From Actinomadura flavalba DSM 45200 (GTDB lineage Bacteria > Actinomycetota > Actinomycetes > Streptosporangiales > Streptosporangiaceae): 64,000 nucleotides of DNA. A program made the position numbers and the translations under genes. Each line of letters opens with the position of its first letter. The first letter of the stretch is position 1. Location of the stretch: assembly GCF_000374305.1 (NCBI RefSeq), contig NZ_KB894093.1, forward strand, positions 1,178,001 to 1,242,000, in the 5' to 3' direction. A model generated the notes under the pieces. It was not told the origin of the DNA. It saw nothing but the letters and a program-made list of their open reading frames with translations, and made no database searches. Shown one piece after another: positions 34,846-44,716 of the stretch.

Positions 34846-35997
34846 TCACAGCGCCACCTCCAGCCGGACGGTCGTCCCCTTCGCGGGCACGGCGTCGATC
34901 GTCAGCACGGCGCCGACCGACGCCGCGCGCTCGGCCATCGACGCCAGCCCGAGCCCGCCGCCGTTCCTACCGTTCTCACCGGGATCGAACCCCCTGCCGT
35001 CGTCGACGACCTCCACGACGAGCCGGGCCCCCCGCACCTTCAACCGCACCGTGACCTCCTTCGGCGCCCCGTGCCGCAGCGCGTTGTACAGCGCCTCCTG
35101 CACGACGCGGAACACCACGCGCTCGTGCTCGTCCGGCAGCGTGACCGCGCGGTCGCCGGTGAACCGGACGGACGCGTCGTACGCCCGGTCGAGCACCTCG
35201 GCGTGCTTGCGCAGCGACGGGACGAGCCCGTCGGCCAGGTCGGCCGGACGCAGCTCGAAGATCACCGCGCGCAGCTCGGCCAGCGCCTCGGCCGCCAGCC
35301 GCTCCACCCGGTCGAGCTCGGCGGCGCTGCGGGCCGGGTCGGACGCGGCCAGCGCCGCCGCCGCGCGCGCCGTCAGCCGCAGCGAGAACAGCTTCTGCGC
35401 GACGGCGTCGTGCAGCTCGCGGGCGAGCCGGTTGCGTTCGGCGACGACGGTCAGCTCGCGGTTGTGCTCGTACAGCCGGGCGTTGGTCATCGCGAGGGCG
35501 GCGTGCCCCGCGAACAGCACGGCCAGCTCCTCGTCGGCCTCGGTGAACCCGCCGGGCGCCCGCTTGTTCGCCAGGAACAGGAATCCCAGGATGCGCGCGC
35601 CGTGCCGGATCGGGACGCCGAGGAAGTCGCGCAGCACCGGATGCGCCGACGGCCACCCCTCGAACTCGCCCGCGCGCCGGATGTCAGCGAGCCGCTGCGG
35701 CGTGCCGTCGCGCAGCATCGCGGCGAGCATCCCGTGCTGGCGGGGCAGCGGGCCGATCGCCTCCCACTCCTCGTCGGTGACGCCCGCGACGACGAACTCG
35801 GTGAACGAGCCCTCGTCGTCGGGCACGCCGAGCGCGCCGTAGCGGGCGTCGACGAGCCGCGCCGCCGCCCCCACGATCACCTGGAGCACCTCGTGCACCG
35901 ACCGGTGGCTCGTGACGGCGAGCACGGCGGAGCTGACCGCGTGCAGCGTCGCGTCGGCGCCCGGTGGTTCCGCCCGGGCCGCGTCACTGGTGCCCAT
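34846..35997 (-). CDS. GAF-domain sensor histidine kinase (NarX/LiaS-like HisKA_3)
   Basis: A 383-residue soluble kinase with no transmembrane segment. An N-terminal GAF domain (about 20-175, FLGVPIRHGARILGFLFLAN) precedes a HisKA_3 dimerisation domain with phospho-accepting His in LARELHDAVAQKLFSLRL. The ATPase domain has VVQEALYNALRHG, VEVVDDGRGFDP and GGLGLASMAERA. The GAF domain implies an intracellular signal such as redox, gas or a small ligand; no haem or Fe-S cysteines are evident. The start at 35997 is chosen at MGTSDAAR. First gene of the operon. Confidence 0.95.
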   Translation of the reverse strand: MGTSDAARAEPPGADATLHAVSSAVLAVTSHRSVHEVLQVIVGAAARLVDARYGALGVPDDEGSFTEFVVAGVTDEEWEAIGPLPRQHGMLAAMLRDGTPQRLADIRRAGEFEGWPSAHPVLRDFLGVPIRHGARILGFLFLANKRAPGGFTEADEELAVLFAGHAALAMTNARLYEHNRELTVVAERNRLARELHDAVAQKLFSLRLTARAAAALAASDPARSAAELDRVERLAAEALAELRAVIFELRPADLADGLVPSLRKHAEVLDRAYDASVRFTGDRAVTLPDEHERVVFRVVQEALYNALRHGAPKEVTVRLKVRGARLVVEVVDDGRGFDPGENGRNGGGLGLASMAERAASVGAVLTIDAVPAKGTTVRLEVAL

Positions 35998-36129
35998 GTC
36001 CCCCTCGCCTGCCGTCCCTGCGACGACCGTACTCGCGCGTGGGCCGTCGCGCGCCCGTCGCAGGTCGTAGGACCATCGGACCAGGTCTGCGGCCCCGCGT
36101 GGCTGATCCGGCGCGCCGCCGGTGATCGT

Positions 36130-36135
36130 TAGCGT
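36130..36135 (+). promoter_or_regulatory. -10 element of a probable leaderless promoter
   Basis: TAGCGT lies 7 bases before the ATG at 36143; no ribosome site is present. Confidence 0.4.
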
Positions 36136-36142
36136 TCCGGTC

Positions 36143-37585
36143 ATGGTCCACGATCCGCGCTCCCCCGCCCGCCTGCTGCGCGGCGACCTGCGGCTGCCCA
36201 CGCTCGGCATCGTCCTCGTCACGCTGCTGCTGGCGTTCGAGTCGATGGCCGTCAGCACCGTCATGCCCGTCATCGCCCCCGCCCTGGACGGCCAGTCCCT
36301 GTACGCGTGGGGGTTCAGCGCGTCGCTGATCACCATGCTGCTCGCGACCGTCCTGACCGGCGGCCTCGCGGACCGCATCGGTCCGGGCCTTCCGCTGCTG
36401 ACCGGTATCGCGGTGTTCGTCGCGGGTCTCGCCGTCGGCGGGTCCGCGCCGGAGATGGCGGTGTTCATCGCGGGACGGGCACTACAGGGGCTCGGCACCG
36501 GTTCCGCGATGGTCGCGATGTACGTCCTGATCGCCCGGGTCTATCCCGACACGCTGCGGCCCCGCGTGTTCGGCGCCCTGGCCGCCGCGTGGGTGCTGCC
36601 GTCGCTGCTCGGCCCCGCCGTCGCGGGTTTCGTCGCCGCGCACGCGGGCTGGCGGTGGGTGTTCCTCGGCCTCATCCCGCTGGTCGTCCCGGCGGCGGCG
36701 ATGCTCGTCCCCGCGCTGCGCCGACTCGTCCCCGCCCCCGCCGCCGCCGCTCCGGCCCGCGCCGTGCCCGCCGTGGCCGTCACCGCCGGTGCCGCGCTGC
36801 TCCTCTACGCCCTGGAGAACCCCGGCTGGACGGCGCTGCCGCTCGGCGCCGCCGGGCTGGCCGGGCTCGGCTTCGGGCTGCCCCGGCTGCTGCCGCCCGG
36901 CACTCTGACGATGCGGCCCGGGCTGCCCAGCGTCGTCCTCGCGCGGGGCCTGCTCAGCGGCGCGTTCCTCGGCGCCGACGTGTTCATCCCGCTCGCCCTC
37001 ACCGGGCTGCACGGGTTCAGCCCCACCCAGGCCGGGGTCGCGCTGTCCGCCGGGGCCGTCGCGTGGTCGGCGGCGGCGCAGCTCCAGGGCCGGTCCGAGC
37101 GGCCCGGCACGTTCTTCGCGCTGCTCGGCGCCGTGCTCGTCGCGGTCGGCGTCATCGGCGTGACCGTGGCCGAGCAGGTCCACGGCTGGCTGGCCCTGCC
37201 CGCCTGGATGTTCGCCGGCGGCGGCATGGGCCTGGCCATCTCCGCGCTGTCGGTGCTGACGCTGGACCGCTCGCCCGCCGACCGGCAGGGCGTCAACAGC
37301 GCCGCGCTCCAGATCTCCGACACGCTCGGCGCCGCGCTCGTCATCGGTACCGGCGGCGCCGTACTGGCCGCGTTCGGGCCCGACCGCCTCGGCACCGGGC
37401 TCGCCGTCGCGGGCGCCTTCTACGGCGCCGTCGCCCTGCTCGGCGTGCTCGCCGCGCGGCGCATCGACGCGCCCGTCCGCATCGTGGACGCGCGCGGCGC
37501 GCACCCGTCCCGCCCCGGTACCGTGGACGACAGCTATGGACAGGTCGACGCAGCGGACGCTGCTCATCACACTGACCGGCCGTGA
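36143..37585 (+). CDS. MFS transporter
   Basis: A 480-residue membrane protein with 12-14 helices: GIVLVTLLLAFESMAVSTVM at the first helix, TGGLADRIGPGLPLLTG (motif A), GRALQGLGTGSAMVAMYVLI and a WVLPSLLGPAVAGFVAAHAG segment that fits motif C of drug exporters. The substrate is unknown. The start at 36143 is chosen for its leaderless promoter spacing. The hydrophilic C-terminal 25 codons overlap the serB start by 50 bases, an unusually long same-strand overlap. Confidence 0.88.
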   Translation: MVHDPRSPARLLRGDLRLPTLGIVLVTLLLAFESMAVSTVMPVIAPALDGQSLYAWGFSASLITMLLATVLTGGLADRIGPGLPLLTGIAVFVAGLAVGGSAPEMAVFIAGRALQGLGTGSAMVAMYVLIARVYPDTLRPRVFGALAAAWVLPSLLGPAVAGFVAAHAGWRWVFLGLIPLVVPAAAMLVPALRRLVPAPAAAAPARAVPAVAVTAGAALLLYALENPGWTALPLGAAGLAGLGFGLPRLLPPGTLTMRPGLPSVVLARGLLSGAFLGADVFIPLALTGLHGFSPTQAGVALSAGAVAWSAAAQLQGRSERPGTFFALLGAVLVAVGVIGVTVAEQVHGWLALPAWMFAGGGMGLAISALSVLTLDRSPADRQGVNSAALQISDTLGAALVIGTGGAVLAAFGPDRLGTGLAVAGAFYGAVALLGVLAARRIDAPVRIVDARGAHPSRPGTVDDSYGQVDAADAAHHTDRP

Positions 37586-38738
37586 CCGCCCCGGCGTGAC
37601 GTCACGTCTCTTCGCCACCCTCGCCGAGTTCCCGCTCACCGTCGAGGACGTCGAGCAGGTCGTGATCCGGGGCAGGCTCATCCTCGGCGTGCTCGTCTCC
37701 TACGCCGGAGGCGACGACGTCGGGCGCGTCTGGGCCGCCGCCGAGCGCGTCGCGACCGACCTCGACATGGAGATCGAGCTGTCCACCGGCCGCGACGGCG
37801 GCCTGCCGCGCCGCAGCGGGCGTCTGCACGTCACCGTCCTCGGCGCGCCGCTCAAGCCCGCCGCCATGGCCGGGATCGCCGGACGCGTCGCCGCCGCGGG
37901 CGCCAACATCGACCGCATCGAGCGGCTCGCGCAGCACCCCGTCACCTGCATCGAGATGCACGTGTCCGGCGCCGACGCGGCGCGGCTGCGCGCCGACCTC
38001 GCCCAGGAGGCCGCCGAGCAGCAGGTCGACGTCGCCGTCCAGCCCGGCGGGCTGCACCGCCGCGCCAAGCGCCTCATCGTCATGGACGTCGACTCCACCC
38101 TCATCCAGGGCGAGGTCATCGAACTGCTCGCCGAGCACGCCGGGTGCCTCGACGAGGTCGCCAAGGTCACCGAGGCCGCCATGCGCGGCGAACTCGACTT
38201 CGAGGGCTCGCTGCGCGAGCGCGTCGCGCTGCTGGCCGGGCTCGACGCGGGCGCGATCGACGCCGTCCGCGACCGCGTCCGGCTCGCCGCCGGGGCCCGC
38301 ACGATGGTGCGCACGCTCAAGCGCCTCGACTACAAGTTCGCCATCGTCTCCGGCGGGTTCACGCAGGTCACCGACGGTCTCGTCGCCGACCTCGGCATCG
38401 ACTACTCGGCCGCCAACACGCTGGAGATCGAGAACGGCAAGCTGACGGGCCGCGTCACCGGCCCCGTCATCGACCGCGCGGGCAAGGCGACGGCGCTCGC
38501 GCACTTCGCCGCGCAGGCCGGGGTGCCGATCAGCCAGACGGTCGCGGTGGGCGACGGCGCCAACGACCTCGACATGCTCCAGGCCGCCGGGCTCGGCATC
38601 GCCTACAACGCCAAGCCGGTCGTCCGGCAGGCCGCCGACACCGCCGTCAACGTCCCCTACCTGGACACCATCCTCTTCCTCCTCGGGATCTCCCGCGACG
38701 AGGTCGAGGCCGCCGACGCGGCCGACGGCGTCGTCTGA
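37536..38738 (+). CDS. serB: Phosphoserine phosphatase with N-terminal ACT domains
   Basis: A 400-residue enzyme for the last step of serine synthesis (O-phosphoserine to serine). Two N-terminal ACT-like domains (LLITLTGRDRPGVTSRLFAT; LHVTVLGAPLKPAAMAGIAG) probably bind serine as feedback inhibitor, as in mycobacterial SerB2. The HAD domain starts at VMDVDSTLIQGEVIELLAEH (nucleophile and acid Asp), with AIVSGGFTQVTDGL, the catalytic Lys in AGKATALAHF and AVGDGANDLDMLQAAGLGIA. The ATG at 37536 lies inside the end of the MFS gene. Confidence 0.95.
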   Translation: MDRSTQRTLLITLTGRDRPGVTSRLFATLAEFPLTVEDVEQVVIRGRLILGVLVSYAGGDDVGRVWAAAERVATDLDMEIELSTGRDGGLPRRSGRLHVTVLGAPLKPAAMAGIAGRVAAAGANIDRIERLAQHPVTCIEMHVSGADAARLRADLAQEAAEQQVDVAVQPGGLHRRAKRLIVMDVDSTLIQGEVIELLAEHAGCLDEVAKVTEAAMRGELDFEGSLRERVALLAGLDAGAIDAVRDRVRLAAGARTMVRTLKRLDYKFAIVSGGFTQVTDGLVADLGIDYSAANTLEIENGKLTGRVTGPVIDRAGKATALAHFAAQAGVPISQTVAVGDGANDLDMLQAAGLGIAYNAKPVVRQAADTAVNVPYLDTILFLLGISRDEVEAADAADGVV

Positions 38739-39060
38739 TCGTTCTCCGCCGCCGGGCGTGAAAGCCCGTGGTCGGGCCGGTGAAAGCCGCGTTACTGGGC
38801 CCTATCGGGCCCGCCGGTTATCCTGATATTCGCCCGTCCTGACCCGTGGTGAATTCGCTTGGTCGAGACGGCGAATTCCGTGCAACAATGGACGTCCTCC
38901 CAGGTGGAAGCCGCCACCACGGCCGCAAAGCGGCCTTGCGACGCCACGGCCGAACACGATGGTGTTGCCGTTCTCGGTGTTCCAAAACATCACCGGCGGG
39001 GTAATCGTTAAAGATCGCCCGGTGGGCGTGAGAAAGGCCACCCCCTGTCGAGGAGGACGG
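38739..39060. other. Intergenic region upstream of hppA
   Basis: No gene seen. It contains hairpins GGGCCC-TATC-GGGCCC (38797-38812) just after serB, GAATTCGC...GCGAATTC (8-bp arms, 38851-38878) and GGCCGC-AAA-GCGGCC (38921-38935). The region is locally AT-richer and probably carries the hppA promoter and a structured 5' leader. Confidence 0.5.
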
Positions 39061-41478
39061 ATGTCTGGGCTCCCCCTGGCTAGCCCGGCCGGTACGGATG
39101 TGGATCTCGGCGGTGGCGATCTCACCTTGGTCGTCATCGTCGCCGTGGTCGCATTACTGGCCCTGGCGGTCGCAGCAGGACTGGTTCGGGAGGTGCTGGC
39201 CGCGGGCCAGGGCACCGACAAGATGCAATCCATCGCGAGGGCCGTCCAGGAGGGCGCCCTCGCCTATCTCAAACGCCAGTTCCGCACGGTCGCGGTCTTC
39301 GTCGTGCTGATCCCGCTCGTCCTGCTGCTGCTCCCGGCCGACTCGACGTCCGAACGGATCGGGCGTTCGGTGTTCTTCGTCATCGGGGCGCTGTTCTCGT
39401 CCGTCACCGGCTTCGTCGGGATGTGGCTCGCCGTACGGGGGAACGTGCGGGTCGCGTCGGCGGCGCGGGAGGAGGACGGCGAGCGCAAGGCGATGCGGAT
39501 CGCGTTCCGCACCGGCGGCGTCGCCGGGATGTTCACCGTCGGGCTCGGCCTGTTCGGCGCGGCGGTCGTCGTGCTCGCGTACCAGGGGGACGCGCCGAAG
39601 GTCCTGGAGGGCTTCGGGTTCGGGGCGGCGCTGCTGGCGATGTTCATGCGGGTCGGCGGCGGCATCTTCACCAAGGCGGCCGACGTCGGCGCCGACCTGG
39701 TCGGCAAGGTCGAGCAGGGCATTCCCGAGGACGATCCGCGCAACCCGGCGACGATCGCGGACAACGTGGGCGACAACGTCGGTGACTGCGCGGGCATGGC
39801 CGCCGACCTGTTCGAGTCGTACGCGGTGATGCTCGTCGCGGCGCTCATCCTGGGCAGCGCGGCGTTCGGCACCGAGGGCCTGGTGTTCCCGCTGGTCGTG
39901 CCGATGATCGGTGTGATCACGGCGGTGATCGGGATCTTCGCGGTGGCGCCCCGCGCCAAGGACAGGTCCGGCATGTCCGCGATCAACCGGGGGTTCTTCC
40001 TCTCCGCGCTCATCTCGGCGGTGCTCGTCGCGGTCGCCGCGTTCGTCTACCTGCCCTCGTCGTTCGACGGCCTCACCGGCGTGACCGACCAGGGCATCCT
40101 CGCCCTGGACGCCGATCCGCGCTGGGTCGCGCTCGGCGCCGTCCTCATCGGCATCGTGCTCGCCAGCGCCATCCAGCTCCTGACCGGCTACTTCACCGAG
40201 ACGACGCGCAAGCCGGTGCGGGAGGTCACGGGCAGCGCCCGGACCGGCCCGGCGACGGTCATCCTGTCGGGCATCTCGCTCGGCCTGGAGTCGGCCGTCT
40301 ACACCGCGCTGGTGATCGGCGGCGCCGTCTACGGCGCGTTCCTGCTCGGCTTCGGCAACACGACGGTCGCGCTGTTCGCGGTCGCGATGGCCGGGACGGG
40401 GCTGCTGACGACGGTCGGCGTGATCGTCTCGATGGACACGTTCGGGCCCGTCGCGGACAACGCGCAGGGCATCGCGGAGATGTCCGGCGACGTGACGGGC
40501 GAGGGCGCCGCCGTCCTGGAGCGCCTGGACGCGGTCGGCAACACCACCAAGGCGATCACCAAGGGCATCGCCATCGCGACGGCGGTCCTGGCGGCGACGG
40601 CGCTGTTCGGTTCGTTCCGGACGACGGTGGTGTCCGCGCTCGGGGACGCGTCCGACAGCGCGAAGGACGCGCTCGGCCCGTTCGCGACGTTCAGCCTGTC
40701 GATCGACAGCCCGGACGTGCTGCTCGGGTTGATCATCGGCGCGGCGGTGGTGTTCCTGTTCTCGGGCCTGGCGGTCGCGGCCGTGGGCCGGGCGGCGGGA
40801 CGCGTCGTCGTCGAGGTCCGCGCCCAGTTCCGCGACAAGCCCGGCATCATGGACTACTCCCAGAAGCCCGACTACGACCGCGTCGTGGACATCTGCACCC
40901 GCGACGCGCAGCGCGAACTCGCCACCCCCGGGCTGCTCGCCATCCTGACCCCCATCGCGGTCGGGTTCGCGTTCGGCTACGCGCCGCTCGGCGCGTTCCT
41001 CGGCGGCGCCATCGCCACCGGCGTCCTCATGGCGGTGTTCCTCGCCAACTCCGGCGGCGCCTGGGACAACGCCAAGAAGCTCGTCGAGGAGGGCGAGCTG
41101 GGCGGCAAGGGCAGTCCCGCGCACGAGGCCACCGTCATCGGTGACACCGTCGGCGACCCGTTCAAGGACACCGCCGGGCCCGCCATCAACCCGCTGATCA
41201 AGGTGATGAACCTCGTCGCGCTGCTCATCGCGGACGCGGTCGTCACCTACGCCGGGAACGTCCCGCTCCGGGTCGGGGTGACGGCGGGCGCCGTCGTCAT
41301 CGTCGTCGCGGCGGTCGTGCTGTCCAAGCGGCGCGCCGATCCGTTCGCGGACGACACGGCGGCGGCGGACGGTCCCGTCCGCGAACCCGCTCCGGCGGCG
41401 GCCGTCCCGGCGCCGTCCCGTCCGGCGGACGAGGAGCGGCCCGCCCCGGCCCCGAAGGAGACCCCGCCCGCGTCCTGA
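39061..41478 (+). CDS. hppA: K+-independent membrane H+-pyrophosphatase
   Basis: An 805-residue integral membrane enzyme with about 16 helices that couples pyrophosphate hydrolysis to proton export. The substrate site is clear: FTKAADVGADLVGKVEQGIP, EDDPRNPATIADNVGDNVGD, and DNAKKLVEEG with GDTVGDPFKDTAGPAINP near the C-terminus. GNTTKAITKG carries Lys where K+-dependent enzymes have Ala, the established marker of K+ independence. A hydrophilic Pro/Ala tail of about 45 residues is an extension. The ATG follows GAGGAGG. The gene also lies near bldG in Streptomyces coelicolor, which agrees with this neighbourhood. Confidence 0.95.
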   Translation: MSGLPLASPAGTDVDLGGGDLTLVVIVAVVALLALAVAAGLVREVLAAGQGTDKMQSIARAVQEGALAYLKRQFRTVAVFVVLIPLVLLLLPADSTSERIGRSVFFVIGALFSSVTGFVGMWLAVRGNVRVASAAREEDGERKAMRIAFRTGGVAGMFTVGLGLFGAAVVVLAYQGDAPKVLEGFGFGAALLAMFMRVGGGIFTKAADVGADLVGKVEQGIPEDDPRNPATIADNVGDNVGDCAGMAADLFESYAVMLVAALILGSAAFGTEGLVFPLVVPMIGVITAVIGIFAVAPRAKDRSGMSAINRGFFLSALISAVLVAVAAFVYLPSSFDGLTGVTDQGILALDADPRWVALGAVLIGIVLASAIQLLTGYFTETTRKPVREVTGSARTGPATVILSGISLGLESAVYTALVIGGAVYGAFLLGFGNTTVALFAVAMAGTGLLTTVGVIVSMDTFGPVADNAQGIAEMSGDVTGEGAAVLERLDAVGNTTKAITKGIAIATAVLAATALFGSFRTTVVSALGDASDSAKDALGPFATFSLSIDSPDVLLGLIIGAAVVFLFSGLAVAAVGRAAGRVVVEVRAQFRDKPGIMDYSQKPDYDRVVDICTRDAQRELATPGLLAILTPIAVGFAFGYAPLGAFLGGAIATGVLMAVFLANSGGAWDNAKKLVEEGELGGKGSPAHEATVIGDTVGDPFKDTAGPAINPLIKVMNLVALLIADAVVTYAGNVPLRVGVTAGAVVIVVAAVVLSKRRADPFADDTAAADGPVREPAPAAAVPAPSRPADEERPAPAPKETPPAS

Positions 41479-41579
41479 GTGCTCGCGTCCCGGCCCCGCG
41501 CGGGGTCGGGGCGCGGGTGCGGACCGGGGGACGTACGCTGGACGGGCCGTCGAAACCGAAGTGCCGGGAGGGTCCGGAA

Positions 41580-41693
41580 GTGAGTGGCGAGAAGCCGACC
41601 GTGGCGGGGCCCAAGGGGTTCGCGATCGTGCTGGGGGCGATGCTCGGGGTGATGCTCGTGCTGTGGGGCCTCGCGGCCCTCGTCGCGCCGTGA
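41580..41693 (+). CDS. 37-residue single-helix membrane peptide
   Basis: A short reading frame from GTG at 41580 with a GGGAGG site 10 bases upstream encodes a basic/polar N-terminus, one hydrophobic helix (AIVLGAMLGVMLVLWGLAAL) and a short tail. Its TGA overlaps the GTG of the sixA-like gene (GTGA), a translational-coupling arrangement. Not recognised, but the ribosome site, hydrophobicity and coupling make it a credible small gene. Confidence 0.65.
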   Translation: MSGEKPTVAGPKGFAIVLGAMLGVMLVLWGLAALVAP

Positions 41694-42142
41694 GCACGCT
41701 GCTGGTGCTGCGGCACGCCAAGGCCGCCGACGGCGCCGGGCTCGCCGACGCCGACCGTCCGCTCACCGAACGCGGCCGCCGCGACGCCGCCGCCACCGGC
41801 GACTGGCTGCGCGCGCAGGGCCTCGTCCCCGACGCGGTGCTGTGCTCGGCCGCCGTCCGCACCCGCGAGACGGCCGCCGCGCTGAACCTCGGCACCGCCG
41901 TCACGTTCGACGACGGCATCTACCAGAGCGACGCGGCGGCGCTGCTCCGGATCGTCCGCGAGGAGGGCTCCGGCGGCACCCTGCTCGTCATCGGCCACAA
42001 TCCCACGGTGCACCAGCTCGTCTTCGACCTCACCGGCGGCGCCCCCGCGTCGTTCCCCACGAGCACCCTCGCCGTCATCGACGTCGACGACCCCTGGACC
42101 GACCTGCGCACCGGCACGCTCCGCACCCTGCACACGCCCTAG
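41690..42142 (+). CDS. SixA-like histidine phosphatase
   Basis: A 150-residue histidine-phosphatase-fold protein: catalytic LVLRHAKAAD at the N-terminus, LTERGRRDAAATGDWL, VRTRETAAAL and second His in LVIGHNPTVHQLV. In E. coli SixA acts on phosphohistidine of a phosphotransfer protein; actinomycete substrates are unknown. GTG start at 41690 overlaps the upstream small gene; the stop overlaps the FUSC gene stop on the other strand. Confidence 0.88.
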   Translation: MSTLLVLRHAKAADGAGLADADRPLTERGRRDAAATGDWLRAQGLVPDAVLCSAAVRTRETAAALNLGTAVTFDDGIYQSDAAALLRIVREEGSGGTLLVIGHNPTVHQLVFDLTGGAPASFPTSTLAVIDVDDPWTDLRTGTLRTLHTP

Positions 42143-44358
42143 CGTTTCAGCGCGGCGGCGATCAGTTCGTCGGTGTCCTGGCGCAGCGAGCGCAGCGCGT
42201 ACCGGGTGCCGGACACCTGGAGCAGGGCGTGGCGCAGCGGCGTGAACGCGTCCGGTGCGACGCCGCCCTCGACCTCGGCGCGGCGGCGCCGGGCCAGGCC
42301 GGACAGGTGGTCGTCCAGGGCGGAGAACTCGTCGTCCAGGCGCTCGCCGGGCGGGCCGCCCTCGTGGCCGGCCTCGGCGTCGCCCAGGACGGCGGCGGCC
42401 TCGTCGAGCTGGTCGGCGAGCAGGTCCAGGATGTCCGGCACCGGCCCGGCGTCCACGCTCTCCTCCCGCGACATGCGGCCGACCGCGATGAGGTGGTCGC
42501 GGATGCGGTGCCCGACGCGGACGACGTCGCGCAGCCGCGCGATCGTGGCCTCGTCGGGGACGCGGTCCTCGGCGAGCCGGCGCCGGGTGTCGGCCAGGTC
42601 CTCGACGGCCTCCTCGGCGGCGTTCAGGACGTCGCGGTCGATGCGCTCGTGCCCGTGCTGCACGACGCCCGCCGCCTCCCGGACCAGCGCCGCCTGCGTT
42701 CGCAGCACCCGCCCGAGCTGGTGCGGGATGCGCTCGGTGAACCCCGGCGGCCACAGCACCCGCACGGCCAGGAAGACCAGCGCCGCCCCGGCGAGCGTGA
42801 GCGCGATCCGCTCGGCGGCGGCCGTCCACGTGGACGGCGTGGAGAAGTCGAGCAGCATCATCGCCAGCGGCGTGCCGAACAGCGCCCAGAACGTGAAGTT
42901 CACCGGTTTGAGCGTGAACGCCAGCGTCGCGAAGACGAACAGCACCAGCGACGCGGCGAGCTTGCCGGGCACGAGCGCGAGCAGCACGGCGGCGACGGCC
43001 GACCCGGCGACGGTCCCGCCGACCCGCTGCATCAGCCCGGTGACCGTCTCGCCGTAGGTGTGCCGGGTGCCCTGCATGACGGTGATCGTCATCCAGTGCC
43101 CGTGCGCGAGCTTCAGCGCGGCGGTCAGCGCCATCGCGACGGCGACGGCCAGGCCGACCCGGGTGGACTGGCGGAAGCCGGGCGAGCGCGTCCGGACGGC
43201 TTTCGCGAACCGCCGGAACAGGTCGCCGGACGGCGCGGAGAGCTGTGGCGCCGCGACGCCGACGCGGACACCGCTCGACGTCACGTCCCGGGCTATCGCG
43301 ACGTTGTTCGTGATCCGGTCGAGGGAGCGCCGGACCTGCGCGACGAGCGCCGCCGCGACCAGGTCCTCGTCGCCTGCGAGGCTCGCGCGGCGGATCACCT
43401 CCGTGCGGCGGACCAGGCGCCGCACCGCGCCGGACTCCTCGGCGCCGAGCGGGAACGTCCCCGCCGACGCGACCGCGCCCGCGATGAGCCGCAGCCGCGC
43501 CGCCAGCGCCAGCACCGCCACGCGCGCCTCCAGCTCCCATTCCCGCTCGGGCGGGTGCCGGTCGGCGGCCTCGATGAGGCTGCGCAGCGCGACGATCTCG
43601 TGGTTGACGCGGCCCAGCGCGTCCAGCAGCCGTTCGGGGCGGGTGGACCCGTCGTGCGCGAGCCCGTAGGACGCCAGCGTCGTGCGGGCCGCCGTGACGG
43701 CCTCGCGGGCGGCGCGGCGGCTGTCGTCCCAGTCGGGGCGGTGGGCGACGTGGGCGAGGCGGGGCGGATCGACGTCCACGGCGTCCAGCGGCCGGGCGTC
43801 AGGGTGGCCGATGTCCTGCGCGACGGCGTCGAGCGCGGTGGCGACCGCGTCGGCGGCGTCGGCGAGCGCGGTGCGCAGCGGCCGGAGCCGCCGCGCGGGC
43901 CACGGCGCCAGCAGCAGCGCGGACGCGTAGAGGCCGCCGAGGAGTTCGAGCGTCCCGTTCAACAGGACGTCCTCACCGCCGGGCCGCACGGCGGTGAGCA
44001 CGACGGCCATGGCGGCGGTGGGACCGATCCACCGGTAGGTGATCCCGAGCGCCACGATGGGCGGCACGACGAGCACGGCCAGCCACGTCTGCCCCGCCAG
44101 CAGCCCGCCGACGGTGGCGCCGAACGCGACGACGAGCGTCGCGCCCAGCAGGTTCCGCGCCCGCCGCCCGTACGGCCCCTCCGGCGCCCGCAGCGCCACC
44201 AGATAGGCCCCGAGCGACAACGTCGCCGCCGCTCGCGTGTGCCCCGCGACCGCCCCGACGACGAGCGGCGACGCCGTGGCGAACGCCGCCGTCACCCCGT
44301 AGAAGGGCGCCGCCCGCCCCTCGATCTGGGCGAACGCCTCCCGAATCCGCTCCGGCAC
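42139..44358 (-). CDS. FUSC-family (aromatic-acid exporter/YccS-like) membrane protein
   Basis: A 739-residue membrane protein with two hydrophobic halves of about six helices. The first begins near GVTAAFATASPLVVGAVAGH; the second (FUSC_2-like) contains GHWMTITVMQGTRHTYGETV, the signature HWMTITV-GTR-GT. Cytoplasmic helical domains follow each half. Family members export aromatic acids or fusaric acid. The start at 44358 (GTG, PERIREAF) is the first codon giving a family-like N-terminus; the ribosome site is weak, so it is uncertain. Confidence 0.82.
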   Translation of the reverse strand: MPERIREAFAQIEGRAAPFYGVTAAFATASPLVVGAVAGHTRAAATLSLGAYLVALRAPEGPYGRRARNLLGATLVVAFGATVGGLLAGQTWLAVLVVPPIVALGITYRWIGPTAAMAVVLTAVRPGGEDVLLNGTLELLGGLYASALLLAPWPARRLRPLRTALADAADAVATALDAVAQDIGHPDARPLDAVDVDPPRLAHVAHRPDWDDSRRAAREAVTAARTTLASYGLAHDGSTRPERLLDALGRVNHEIVALRSLIEAADRHPPEREWELEARVAVLALAARLRLIAGAVASAGTFPLGAEESGAVRRLVRRTEVIRRASLAGDEDLVAAALVAQVRRSLDRITNNVAIARDVTSSGVRVGVAAPQLSAPSGDLFRRFAKAVRTRSPGFRQSTRVGLAVAVAMALTAALKLAHGHWMTITVMQGTRHTYGETVTGLMQRVGGTVAGSAVAAVLLALVPGKLAASLVLFVFATLAFTLKPVNFTFWALFGTPLAMMLLDFSTPSTWTAAAERIALTLAGAALVFLAVRVLWPPGFTERIPHQLGRVLRTQAALVREAAGVVQHGHERIDRDVLNAAEEAVEDLADTRRRLAEDRVPDEATIARLRDVVRVGHRIRDHLIAVGRMSREESVDAGPVPDILDLLADQLDEAAAVLGDAEAGHEGGPPGERLDDEFSALDDHLSGLARRRRAEVEGGVAPDAFTPLRHALLQVSGTRYALRSLRQDTDELIAAALKR

Positions 44359-44716
44359 ACAGAACGCCCTACCCGCCCACCGCGACCGACGATCACGATC
44401 CCACCGCCCGGGCCCGAAACAGTTATCCACAGGCGGTGGACACACCCGCGGAAGCCGCCTCGACCGCGGGAGAATAATTGAAGGGGGTCCCCGGGGGGAG
44501 CGTGAGGGTCTCCGGGCGGTCCGGAGGCGGCGGGAGCCGGCCACCCTTGATGACTGCCCGCGCGCCCCACGGCGGGCGCGGCCGTGCCGGGAGGCGCGTA
44601 GCGCCGACTCGGCCCAGGCGGGCCGCAACCGCCGTGCTTGATCTAGTAGGAAAAATCCTCACACGGCCGCGCGCCTGGGTTGGGCACCGGCGAAGGGACA
44701 GGACCTTGCGCGCGAC
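44359..44716. other. Non-coding region between FUSC and DUF397 genes
   Basis: No gene is seen. It contains a perfect DnaA-box sequence TTATCCACA at 44423-44431 and G-rich dyads such as TCTCCGGGCGGTCCGGAG around 44509. The AT-richer stretch AGAATAATTG (about 44471) may be promoter sequence. Confidence 0.45.
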
